From: Dehalococcoidia bacterium
Lineage (GTDB): Bacteria > Chloroflexota > Dehalococcoidia > Dehalococcoidales > DAOWJH01
DNA length: 11,969 bases
Direction: 5' to 3'
Assembly (NCBI GenBank): GCA_030640495.1
Contig: DAOWJH010000107.1
Location: 1-11,969, forward strand
The notes beneath the pieces are model-generated. The model did not search any database. It was given only the letters and a program-made list of their open reading frames with translations, and was not told the DNA's origin. Shown piece after piece: positions 1 to 6,118 of the stretch. The stretch's first letter is position 1. Every line of letters begins with the position of its first letter. The position numbers and the translations under genes were made by a program.

Positions 1-334
1 CTGGTGTTACCACACGGATAACTTCTCGCTCAACCAGCCCCTTTGTCTCACCGGGTTGGGTTATCTGCTCACAGATAGCCACCTTATAACCGCGATTGAC
101 CAGTCTGGCCAGGTAGTTGTCAAGGGCATGATAGGGGATACCAGCCATAGGCACACGATGTCCCTTACCCATCTCCCTGGAGGTGAGGACAATCTCCAGT
201 TCCCGAGAGGTGAGCCTGGCATCATCATCAAAGGTCTCGTAGAAGTCACCCAGGCGGAAGAAGACGATAGCCTGGGGATACCTTCGCTTAATCCTGAGGT
301 ATTGCTGCCGAATAGGAGTTGAACCCTCTCTCAT
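1..334 (-). CDS. mutS: DNA mismatch repair protein MutS, N-terminal part (cut by window edge)
   Basis: MutS binds mismatched or unpaired bases and recruits MutL in an ATP-dependent way. Only the first 111 codons are present; the gene continues leftward beyond base 1. The visible part matches the MutS mismatch-recognition domain I: a QQYLRIK segment (residues 10-16), then GDFYETF (29-35) carrying the Phe-X-Glu pair (F31, E33) that stacks on and contacts the mismatch, then PMAGIPYHA and AICEQI, ending in the VERE-VIRVVTP stretch conserved before domain II. The start is the ATG at 334: two in-frame stop codons lie just upstream (TAGTAG), so no earlier start is possible. The ribosome site is weak (AGG about 6 nt upstream). 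No truncation other than the window edge is visible. The family assignment is secure. Confidence 0.95.
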   Translation of the reverse strand, partial: MREGSTPIRQQYLRIKRRYPQAIVFFRLGDFYETFDDDARLTSRELEIVLTSREMGKGHRVPMAGIPYHALDNYLARLVNRGYKVAICEQITQPGETKGLVEREVIRVVTP

Positions 335-338
335 CTTG

Positions 339-364
339 AGCCTATTCTACTAGAATCTTAGGCT
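339..364. repeat. Imperfect inverted repeat just upstream of mutS
   Basis: An inverted repeat with arms AGCCTATTCTA and TAGAATCTTAGGCT surrounds a single central C. The inner 13 bp (344-356, ATTCTA-C-TAGAAT) are a perfect palindrome; a 3-nt bulge separates this from the outer AGCCTA/TAGGCT pair. It lies 5-30 bp before the mutS ATG, so it would sit in the leader or promoter of that gene. Its sequence is partly shared with bases 1193-1210 near the second repeat copy, so it may be the outer edge of the dispersed repeat rather than a mutS operator. Confidence 0.4.
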
Positions 365-378
365 AAAAAGAAAGGGGG

Positions 379-470
379 TTATCTACCTCACCCCCTTTGT
401 CCCCCTCTCCTACATAGGAGAGGGGGAGGAAAATTAAAAAGAGGGGCTAACGCCCCTCTTAGATGCCCCT
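379..470. repeat. Dispersed intergenic repeat, copy 1 (two hairpins)
   Basis: This 92-bp stretch is closely matched by 1216-1304 in the same orientation. Shared blocks in order are TTATCTACCTCACCCCCTT, CCCCCTCTCCT, a G-rich return arm, AAAAAGAGGGGCTAAC, CCCCTCTTAGA and GCCCCT. It holds two hairpins: CCCCCTCTCCT/AGGAGAGGGGG (401-411 with 416-426, perfect 11-bp stem, 4-nt loop) and AAGAGGGGC/GCCCCTCTT (439-447 with 452-460, perfect 9-bp stem). The C-rich CCTCACCCCC style resembles REP-like intergenic repeats scattered through many bacterial genomes. It lies 50 bp past the stop of the flavoredoxin-like gene. Confidence 0.8.
431..460 (-). terminator. Rho-independent terminator for the flavoredoxin-like gene
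   Basis: Read on the minus strand, the second hairpin of repeat copy 1 is AAGAGGGGC-GTTA-GCCCCTCTT followed by TTTAATTT, a GC-rich 9-bp stem with a tetraloop and a U-tract. That is a standard intrinsic terminator. It lies about 60 bp after the stop codon of the minus-strand flavoredoxin-like gene and has the right orientation to end its transcript before mutS. Confidence 0.75.
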
Positions 471-520
471 AATAGATAAGAGGATAGAAGTATTACAACG
501 CTGGTGAGAATGTGCGCTTG

Positions 521-1090
521 TTACTGCTTATCCGGCTCAAACCCCTTTCCAACACTATACGCTTTGCCAAGAAATCCTCCAACCTTCCAGTAGCTGGTGT
601 CCATCGAGAATATAATCGGGGAAATCTTCTTAATATCAGGCAAGCCATCGGTCAGATACCTTTCCTCAGCGTATGAGCCCACAATCTCTCCAATGAAAAT
701 TTCGTTATTACCAAATTCCAGAATCTGGACGAGTTTACACTCCATATTAATTGGACATTCTTGAATCATAGGCGCAGTTCCGAGGTTACCGTAGAAAATA
801 TTGAAAACCTTAGACTTATCTACTTTATGCCCCGAAACTAGCCCACAGTAGTCGGTGACTTTGACCATTTCTTCTGATGGGATATTGATGCTGAAGGTTC
901 TATTTTTCTTTATTCCAATGTTGGTGTAGTGAGTCTTCATTGAAGCCAAGCCAAAGATGGGTGGGCTACTACACAGCATCTGGCAGAAAGCAATAGTCAT
1001 AAAGTTCGGCTTACCACTGATATTCGCCCCAATCAGCATAGTGGGCATAGGATACATGAAGGGCTTGGCACTGATTTGTTTCTTCTCCAT
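521..1090 (-). CDS. Flavoredoxin-like FMN-binding protein (flavin reductase-like split barrel)
   Basis: Predicted 189-residue cytoplasmic FMN-binding split-barrel protein of the flavin reductase-like/flavoredoxin family. These proteins bind FMN and shuttle electrons or reduce flavins in anaerobes. Family features seen: the opening YPMPTMLIGA (residues 13-22), GKPNFMTIA (26-34), SSPPIFGLA (41-49), a THYTNIGIKKNRTFSINIPS region (53-72), TDYCGLVSGHKVDKS (79-93), and a C-terminal FIGEIV (132-137) followed by DGLPD. The start is placed at the ATG at 1090, not the in-frame GTG at 1096, because a near-perfect AAGGAGG ribosome site overlaps that GTG and sits 5 nt before the ATG. No membrane segment is visible. 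The gene stands alone between the two repeat copies. The physiological electron partner cannot be told from sequence; the neighbouring redox operon is a possible but unproven partner. Confidence 0.88.
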   Translation of the reverse strand: MEKKQISAKPFMYPMPTMLIGANISGKPNFMTIAFCQMLCSSPPIFGLASMKTHYTNIGIKKNRTFSINIPSEEMVKVTDYCGLVSGHKVDKSKVFNIFYGNLGTAPMIQECPINMECKLVQILEFGNNEIFIGEIVGSYAEERYLTDGLPDIKKISPIIFSMDTSYWKVGGFLGKAYSVGKGFEPDKQ

Positions 1091-1095
1091 TGTCA

Positions 1096-1102
1096 CCTCC
1101 TT
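1096..1102 (-). promoter_or_regulatory. Strong ribosome binding site fixing the flavoredoxin-like start
   Basis: On the minus strand AAGGAGG is followed by TGACA and the ATG at 1090. It is close to the full anti-16S consensus and its last base overlaps the alternative GTG codon, which rules that codon out as the practical start. It predicts strong translation. Confidence 0.8.
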
Positions 1103-1187
1103 TCTTGATATTGACTCTTGCCATCAGAAGAGTTTTGGACAATAGCCATATGGTCGGACTATACCTGAGCTAAATCTGGCCTAATAT

Positions 1188-1199
1188 GTAGAATTCTAC
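1188..1199. repeat. 12-bp perfect palindrome GTAGAATTCTAC
   Basis: GTAGAATTCTAC is self-complementary over all 12 bp. It sits about 100 bp upstream of the flavoredoxin-like start and 16 bp before repeat copy 2. The stretch beginning ATTCTAC (1193 onward) aligns with 344 onward near copy 1 at 14 of 18 positions counted from TTCTAC, suggesting that the dispersed repeat once extended this far. It could also be an operator for the flavoredoxin-like gene. Confidence 0.4.
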
Positions 1200-1215
1200 C
1201 AGATACTGAGGTCAT

Positions 1216-1304
1216 TTATCTACCTCACCCCCTTAATCCCCCTCTCCTTCAAAAGGGAGGGGGAGATATAAAAAGAGGGGCTAACACCCCTCTTAGACGC
1301 CCCT
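1216..1304. repeat. Dispersed intergenic repeat, copy 2 (two hairpins)
   Basis: This 89-bp stretch matches copy 1 (379-470) in the same orientation. The first hairpin is CCCCCTCTCCTT (1238-1249) against AAAGGGAGGGGG (1252-1263), with one G-T pair and one mismatch. The second is AAGAGGGG (1273-1280) against CCCCTCTT (1287-1294). Changes in the stems partly preserve pairing; the last C-G pair of the second stem in copy 1 is lost here. It begins 33 bp past the stop of the NuoF-GltD fusion gene. Confidence 0.8.
1266..1294 (-). terminator. Rho-independent terminator of the NuoE/NuoF-GltD operon
   Basis: On the minus strand AAGAGGGG-TGTTAG-CCCCTCTT is followed by TTTATATC. The 8-bp stem with a short U-tract is in the right place and orientation to end the redox operon whose stop codon is at 1338. 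It is part of repeat copy 2, so the repeat family supplies terminators here. Confidence 0.72.
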
Positions 1305-1337
1305 TGGTAAAAGACCTATGCGGCAATACCTGCTGGC

Positions 1338-4300
1338 TTAGTGCTCCTCCAAATCACACCTCAGACAGCGGTTTGCCTCTTCAATTGCCTTGGCTTCATC
1401 AAAACCAAGCTCTACCTGAGCAAAACCCTTAAGCCTCTCATCAAGCGACGACATATTCACCGGCGGACGATACTTTTCTCCCTCAATTTCCTCAATATCA
1501 AAGGGGGTTACCTCCTCTGGAGGTGCTAATTGTTCATCTATGTCTCCATTACCACCAAGATACCTATCTATAGATATAGCTGCCTGCCGCCCTCCAGCAA
1601 TTGCCTCAATCACTGATGCTGGCCCGGTTACCACATCACCCCCGGCATATATCCCCTCTCTTGATGTAGCCAGAGTATCAGGGTCTACCTCCATTCTTCC
1701 TCCCCTGCCTACCGATAGCATATACCTATCAGGGACTTCGGCACGCTCTCCGATAGCTTTTATCATCATGTCATACTCACCAATAAACTCACTACCCTTC
1801 ACCGGTACAGGTCTTCGCCTTCCACTTTCATCTACCTTACCTAATTCCATCCGCATAAACTCTACCTTTAACTTACTATTCACCCTCGTAACCCTATTCG
1901 GCACAGCTAAATGGAGTATCTTCACTCCCTCCCTGAGTGCCTCGTCTATCTCCTCGGCACTAGCTGGCATCTCAGCACGGGTGCGACGATAGGCAATGGT
2001 TACCTCTCTAGCCCCAAGACGAAGGGCAGTCCGTGATGCATCTATGGCTACATTGCCACCCCCCACCACCACTACCCTGTCCCCAATACCCACCTTCCTG
2101 CCCAGGTTGATTTCCCTGAGAAAATCCACGCCATCTACTACGCCAGCATTAGTTTCCCCTTCCATTCCCAGGTTTATACCCCGATGGGCACCTATGCTGA
2201 CAAAAATAGCATCATAACCCTGCTTAGATAGCTCATCTAATGACTCTACCTTGCTATCTGTCTTTATCTCCACCCCTACCGCCTTTATCTCCTCAATCTC
2301 TCTATCAAGTGCCTCACGAGGTAACCGGTATTCTGGTATCCCTACCCGCATCATGCCACCAACCACAGGTAAGGCTTCAAATACCGTTACCTCATGCCCC
2401 AGCTTGGCTAGATAATATGCCGCCGTTAGTCCTGCCGGTCCTGAACCTACTATAGCCACCTTCTTCCCTGTTGGCGGAGCTAGCTTAGAGTTTTGTTTCC
2501 ACAATCCGGTATCATGTTCAGCAGCAAAACGCTTTAGCACCCTTATTGCCAGTGGCTCATCTAATTGACCGCGACGACATTTAGCCTCACAAAAATGCAA
2601 ACACACATAACCAAGTACCGCTGGGAAGGGAACTTTCTCTCGCACTACAGCTAGTGCCTCATCATATTTGCCGTCAGCAATCAGCCGAATATAGCGGGGA
2701 ACGTCTATCCTTGCTGGACAGGTGTTCTGACAAGGAGACTTGACTAGCTCCTTACATACCGCGGCTCGGCAGTAGTGCTTTTTTATGTGTTCCTCATATT
2801 CATCCCTGAAGTAGCGAATTGTGGTCAAGACAGGATTGGGAGCCGTCTGACCTAATCCACATAAGGCAGTAGACTTAACCAACTGGGCTAATCGCTCAAG
2901 GCATTCAATGTCACCTGACTTCCCCTCGCCCCGGGTAATACGCTCCAGGATGTTGAGCATCTGTCTGGTGCCGACACGGCAGGGAATGCACTTACCACAG
3001 GACTCAATCTGAGTAAAGGAGAGAAAGAACCTTGCCATATCCACCATACAGGTATCCTCATCAACGACTACCATCCCCCCTGAACCCATTATGGAACCAG
3101 CCTGAGTCAAAGACTCATAATCTACCGGCAGGTCCAGCATGCTGGCTGGTAGGCAGCCACCTGACGGACCACCGGTTAGGGCTGCCTTAAAACGCTTGCC
3201 GCCAACAATTCCGCCGCCAATCTCATAAATAATATCACCCAGCGAGATACCCATCGGTACTTCTATTAACCCGGTCCGCACTACCTTGCCGGCTAGGGCA
3301 AAGGTCTTAGTCCCTCTGCTTGTCTCGGTGCCAAAACTGGAATACCACTCACCGCCTGTCTGCAATATAGCTGAGACATTACCCCAGGTCTCCACATTAT
3401 TGATATTAGTCGGCTTACCCCACAAGCCGGATACTGCTGGGAAGGGAGGGCGAGACCGAGGCATTCCCCGCTTACCCTCAATAGACATCATAAGGGCAGT
3501 TTCCTCCCCGCAAACAAAGGCGCCAGCACCCTCCTTTATCTCTATTTGAAAACTAAAGTCAGAAGCAAGTATGTTATCCCCTAGTAAGCCATAGTCTTCC
3601 ATCTGCTTTAGTGCAATCTGTAATCGCTCTATGGCCAGGGGATATTCCGCTCGGCAGTAGATGTAGCCTTGAGTTGCCCCGATGGCATAAGCACCGATAA
3701 GCATGCCCTCCAATATCGCATGCGGGTCACCCTCTAATAGTGACCTATCCATAAACGCCCCTGGGTCGCCCTCATCAGCATTACAAATTAGGTATTTCTC
3801 AGTGCCCGGTGAGCGCCGACAAAACTCCCACTTTTGACCAGTAGGAAAGCCAGCCCCCCCTCTGCCCCTTAATCCAGACTTCTTTACCTCCTCAATCACC
3901 TCTTCTGGGCTCATTGCCAGAGCTTTAACCAAGCCACTATAGCCACCGCTGGCAATGTATTGCTTTATATCTTCGGGGTCGATATGCCCACAATTGCGCA
4001 GGGCAACGCGTACCTGTGGTTTAAGCATGGGTAAATCAAAGAGCCTAGTAATACCATCGACACCATCTTCGCCTATGGTACCTAGAGCCAGGTCAGGACG
4101 AGGATTGTCATTGATAATATAGTCTTCTATTAGCTGAGGAACGATTTCTGGGGTAACACCACTATAACAGATACGAGGACGACCTGGTTTAATTATGTCT
4201 ACCAGAGGCTCAGCATAGCAAAGCCCGATACAGCCAACCTGCGTTACTATGGTATCAATGCCTAGCTGGGATAACTCACAATGAATAGCTTCTAAGGTAT

Positions 4301-4418
4301 CCATAGCCCCGGCTGCCCGACCACAGGTGGCAGTACCGACGAGGATACGAGGCTTGTCACTATGTTGCAAAACCTCCCACTCAGATAAGGCTTGGCGTCG
4401 GATTTCATCAAATGTCAT
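1338..4418 (-). CDS. Fusion flavoprotein: HydB/NuoF-type NAD(H) module joined to GltD/NfnB-type NADP(H) module
   Basis: A 1026-residue fusion, probably the catalytic core of a soluble NAD(H)/NADP(H) redox complex. Residues 1-95 form a thioredoxin-like [2Fe-2S] domain (C32, C63, C67; C47 possible fourth ligand). Residues about 140-530 are NuoF-like: GRGGAGFPTG (185-194, FMN), NADEGDPGAF (213-222, NADH), GAGAFVCGEETAL (297-309), an SLBB region, and a [4Fe-4S] site C474-x2-C477-x2-C480...C520. Residues about 545-1026 are GltD-like: cysteines 550, 555, 563, 567, 606, 610 and 614, FAD motif GSGPAG (658-663), NADP motif GGGNVA (786-791) with YRR after it, and YAGGDV (924-929). A C-terminal CLRC (1018-1021) lies where GltD proteins do not usually have one. 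The HydB-type C-terminal ferredoxin domain is absent. ATG 4418 is chosen because GGGAG lies 5 nt upstream; a TTG at 4433 is possible. Domains are certain; bifurcation is inferred. Confidence 0.92.
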   Translation of the reverse strand: MTFDEIRRQALSEWEVLQHSDKPRILVGTATCGRAAGAMDTLEAIHCELSQLGIDTIVTQVGCIGLCYAEPLVDIIKPGRPRICYSGVTPEIVPQLIEDYIINDNPRPDLALGTIGEDGVDGITRLFDLPMLKPQVRVALRNCGHIDPEDIKQYIASGGYSGLVKALAMSPEEVIEEVKKSGLRGRGGAGFPTGQKWEFCRRSPGTEKYLICNADEGDPGAFMDRSLLEGDPHAILEGMLIGAYAIGATQGYIYCRAEYPLAIERLQIALKQMEDYGLLGDNILASDFSFQIEIKEGAGAFVCGEETALMMSIEGKRGMPRSRPPFPAVSGLWGKPTNINNVETWGNVSAILQTGGEWYSSFGTETSRGTKTFALAGKVVRTGLIEVPMGISLGDIIYEIGGGIVGGKRFKAALTGGPSGGCLPASMLDLPVDYESLTQAGSIMGSGGMVVVDEDTCMVDMARFFLSFTQIESCGKCIPCRVGTRQMLNILERITRGEGKSGDIECLERLAQLVKSTALCGLGQTAPNPVLTTIRYFRDEYEEHIKKHYCRAAVCKELVKSPCQNTCPARIDVPRYIRLIADGKYDEALAVVREKVPFPAVLGYVCLHFCEAKCRRGQLDEPLAIRVLKRFAAEHDTGLWKQNSKLAPPTGKKVAIVGSGPAGLTAAYYLAKLGHEVTVFEALPVVGGMMRVGIPEYRLPREALDREIEEIKAVGVEIKTDSKVESLDELSKQGYDAIFVSIGAHRGINLGMEGETNAGVVDGVDFLREINLGRKVGIGDRVVVVGGGNVAIDASRTALRLGAREVTIAYRRTRAEMPASAEEIDEALREGVKILHLAVPNRVTRVNSKLKVEFMRMELGKVDESGRRRPVPVKGSEFIGEYDMMIKAIGERAEVPDRYMLSVGRGGRMEVDPDTLATSREGIYAGGDVVTGPASVIEAIAGGRQAAISIDRYLGGNGDIDEQLAPPEEVTPFDIEEIEGEKYRPPVNMSSLDERLKGFAQVELGFDEAKAIEEANRCLRCDLEEH

Positions 4419-4429
4419 CTTGGCTCCCG

Positions 4430-4876
4430 TCAATACTCAGCCAGCATTTTTCTTGCCCTGGCTGTGGTCATTCTGCCACAGACGGTCTTATCTACTACCA
4501 TCACCGGGGCTAAAGCGCACGAGCCGAAGCAGGCGACCGTCTCCAAGCTAAATTTGTAATCCTCAGTGGTTTCCCCAGGTTGAATGCCAAGCTCCCGCTC
4601 CACTGCTTCTAGGATGCGTCGCCCACCCCGCACGTGACAGGCGGTGCCCTGACAAACCTTTATCGTATGTTCACCTTGCCGTTCAAACCGAAACTGGGCA
4701 TAAAAGCTGGCAACACCATAAACCTCACTCTCAGATACACCTACAAAATGGGCTACCTCTGAGACAGCTTCCTCAGGAAGATAGCCCAATTCCTCTTGCA
4801 CCTTCTGTAGGACAGGGATTAAAATTCCCTTCTGCCCGTGGTATGGAGCAAGAATTTGTGATAATTGCTCAGTCAT
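4430..4876 (-). CDS. NuoE/HydC-like [2Fe-2S] thioredoxin-fold subunit
   Basis: A 148-residue homologue of the 24-kDa NuoE/HydC subunit, which carries one [2Fe-2S] cluster and pairs with NuoF-type flavoproteins. Four cluster ligands are in the family spacing: C75-x4-C80 and C116-x3-C120. The N-terminal helical part (PVLQKVQEELGYLP, 21-34) and the GVASFYAQFRF segment (54-64) are also typical. It starts at ATG 4876 with a weak AGGG about 7 nt upstream, and ends 11 nt before the chosen start of the fusion gene, so the two are surely one operon and probably one complex. No NuoG, hydrogenase or membrane Complex I subunit is nearby, which favours a soluble enzyme over respiratory Complex I. Family assignment is secure; a specific symbol is withheld because the complex is not identified. 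Confidence 0.93.
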   Translation of the reverse strand: MTEQLSQILAPYHGQKGILIPVLQKVQEELGYLPEEAVSEVAHFVGVSESEVYGVASFYAQFRFERQGEHTIKVCQGTACHVRGGRRILEAVERELGIQPGETTEDYKFSLETVACFGSCALAPVMVVDKTVCGRMTTARARKMLAEY

Positions 4877-5203
4877 TCTTAAACCCTAAGGTAAAATTTA
4901 GCCTGAATTATAATTTATCATTTATCAGCCTAAAAACTCAAGTTATTGGTAGTTGCCTAATTGTCACTAAGGGTATAAGATAATAAAATAATAAGCATCG
5001 GTACGGTGAAAGTAGCCCCTGCTATTTAATAGAAGATGAGGTTCAAAATTAAGAAATAACATATGAAAGGGGTGATAGACATCATTGATTATCAAACAGA
5101 ATTTGCACCACTTAATTAAGCTCATTGAATGCTTAGATGATTTCTAAATTCAGCAAGAATATCTAATTTAAATACTAAAAAATAATCCCCCGGGGTGATA
5201 ATA
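4877..5203. other. 327-bp AT-rich gap between divergent redox operon and remA
   Basis: No convincing gene or RNA fold lies here. On the minus strand, a TATAAT at 4912-4907 may be the -10 box of the redox operon. On the plus strand the only coding hint is a 20-codon frame starting at TTG 5085 and ending TAA 5147, preceded 9 nt upstream by AAAGGGGTGA; a second 18-codon frame starts at ATG 5063. Neither product resembles anything I know. In Firmicutes a YicC-type gene commonly precedes remA; none is present here. No plus-strand promoter stands out from the many AT-rich hexamers. Confidence 0.5.
4907..4912 (-). promoter_or_regulatory. Candidate -10 box for the NuoE/NuoF-GltD operon
   Basis: A perfect TATAAT on the minus strand ends 30 bp before the NuoE-like ATG at 4876, predicting a leader of roughly 20-25 nt. 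The corresponding -35 area (4929-4935) reads TTTAGG or TTTTAG, a poor match, so the call rests on the -10 alone. Confidence 0.35.
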
Positions 5204-5497
5204 ATGGTCATAGAACTGGTTCACATTGGATTTGGTAACATATTAGCCATGAATAGGGTTATTGCTATAGCCTCACCAAACTCAGCACCGACTAAACGTA
5301 TAATTCAGGAAGGGAGAAACAAGGGGCTACTAATTGATCTGACCAGTGGTAGAAAGACTAAGGCGGTTATCTTCACCGATAGCGGTCATATTGTTCTGGC
5401 TGCTCTAGTTCCAGAAACTATCACTGGCAGGCTACAAGTAAGTCGAGGGGGTTCAGCGCTAAAGCTAGAGCAAAGCGATGAAAAAGGCGAGCTATAA
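5204..5497 (+). CDS. remA: RemA/DUF370 family DNA-binding regulator
   Basis: A 97-residue homologue of RemA (DUF370). In Bacillus subtilis RemA binds DNA as an oligomeric ring and activates matrix and osmoprotection genes; its role outside Firmicutes is largely unknown. Diagnostic segments are HIGFGNILAMNRVIAIASP (residues 7-25), SAPTKRIIQE (27-36) and LLIDLTSGRKTKAVIFTDSGHI (42-63). Positions equivalent, as I recall, to functionally important RemA residues are kept (R18, P29, R50), with Lys at 51 in place of Arg. The start is ATG 5204, with GGGGTGA 5 nt upstream; a GTG at 5195 lies inside that ribosome site and is rejected. The last approximately 20 residues, rich in charge, extend a little beyond the conserved core. 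The stop lies inside the gmk gene (20-bp overlap), so the two are translationally linked. Confidence 0.9.
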   Translation: MVIELVHIGFGNILAMNRVIAIASPNSAPTKRIIQEGRNKGLLIDLTSGRKTKAVIFTDSGHIVLAALVPETITGRLQVSRGGSALKLEQSDEKGEL

Positions 5498-6113
5498 AAG
5501 TCAGCCCCCATTCAACCCGCCGACAAGGCCGTTATTCATAGTCGTCTCGGGTCCCTCAGGAACAGGTAAAGACGCAGTTTTAACCCGGATGAAAGAATCA
5601 GGCTGCCCTCTTGAATATATTACCACGGTAACCACCCGGTCTCAGCGAGCTAAGGAGAGAGATAATATAGACTACCACTTTGTCTCAACAGAAAGATTCC
5701 AGGAGATGATTGAGAATAGAGAGTTATTAGAGTGGGCAAATGTCTATGGCAATTGGTATGGTGTGCCTAAGGAGGTAGTCAAACGAGCGCTGGACAAGGG
5801 GCAGGATATAATAGCAAAGGTTGACGTTCAAGGAGCGGCTACTATTAAAAAAATCCTGCCCCAAGCGGTATTTATTTTTCTGATACCCCCATCAATGGAA
5901 GAACTCGGTATAAGACTTGAGCAGCGCCATACTGAGTCATCCTTCGACCTAGCCCTGCGGATAAAAACTGCTGGGGAGGAAGTAAAACAGCTATCCCTAT
6001 TTGACTATATAGTAGTGAACAAGCAGGGTGAAATTGACCAAACAGTATCACAGATTGAGGCTATTATTACTGCCGAAAAGTGCCGGGTAATCCCCAGGGA
6101 GATTGCTTTATAG
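5478..6113 (+). CDS. gmk: Guanylate kinase
   Basis: Guanylate kinase converts GMP (or dGMP) and ATP to GDP and ADP, an essential step of purine nucleotide synthesis. The 211-residue product has the P-loop GPSGTGKD (25-32), the GMP-binding TTR (52-54) and DYHF (65-68), LLEWANVYGNWYG (83-95), VDVQGA (115-120), the IFLIPPS strand (133-139), the lid-region arginines in RLEQRHTES (146-154) and R161, and VVN (179-181). The length is normal apart from a Pro-rich N-terminal extension of about 15 residues before the P-loop strand; no later Met is available as a start. ATG 5478 lies within remA, so translation is probably coupled. In many bacteria rpoZ (RNA polymerase omega) follows gmk; here it does not. 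Confidence 0.95.
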   Translation: MKKASYKSQPPFNPPTRPLFIVVSGPSGTGKDAVLTRMKESGCPLEYITTVTTRSQRAKERDNIDYHFVSTERFQEMIENRELLEWANVYGNWYGVPKEVVKRALDKGQDIIAKVDVQGAATIKKILPQAVFIFLIPPSMEELGIRLEQRHTESSFDLALRIKTAGEEVKQLSLFDYIVVNKQGEIDQTVSQIEAIITAEKCRVIPREIAL

Positions 6114-6118
6114 GCTAA

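Noticed and set aside
56..322. 88-codon plus-strand frame at the left edge
   Set aside because: It lies opposite the MutS N-terminus, whose conserved domain I residues are unmistakable on the minus strand.
1158..1163. TATAGT as -10 box of the flavoredoxin-like gene
   Set aside because: No acceptable -35 hexamer lies 15-19 bp upstream on the minus strand.
379..1304. CRISPR array or transposon ends from the two repeats
   Set aside because: There are only two copies about 840 bp apart, in the same orientation, with no spacers, no terminal inverted repeats enclosing a transposase and no cas genes.
1540..1992. 150-codon open frame on the plus strand inside the fusion gene
   Set aside because: It is antisense to the conserved GltD module, has no ribosome site, and its product is low-complexity Ser/Pro/Leu without family features.
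4419..4433. TTG start at 4433 for the fusion protein
   Set aside because: TTG is a rarer start; the ATG at 4418 has GGGAG at good spacing and loses only five non-conserved residues. Not fully excluded.
1338..4876. Respiratory Complex I (nuoEF) operon
   Set aside because: There is no NuoG or membrane subunit, the NuoF part has a HydB-type N-terminal domain, and it is fused to a GltD module.
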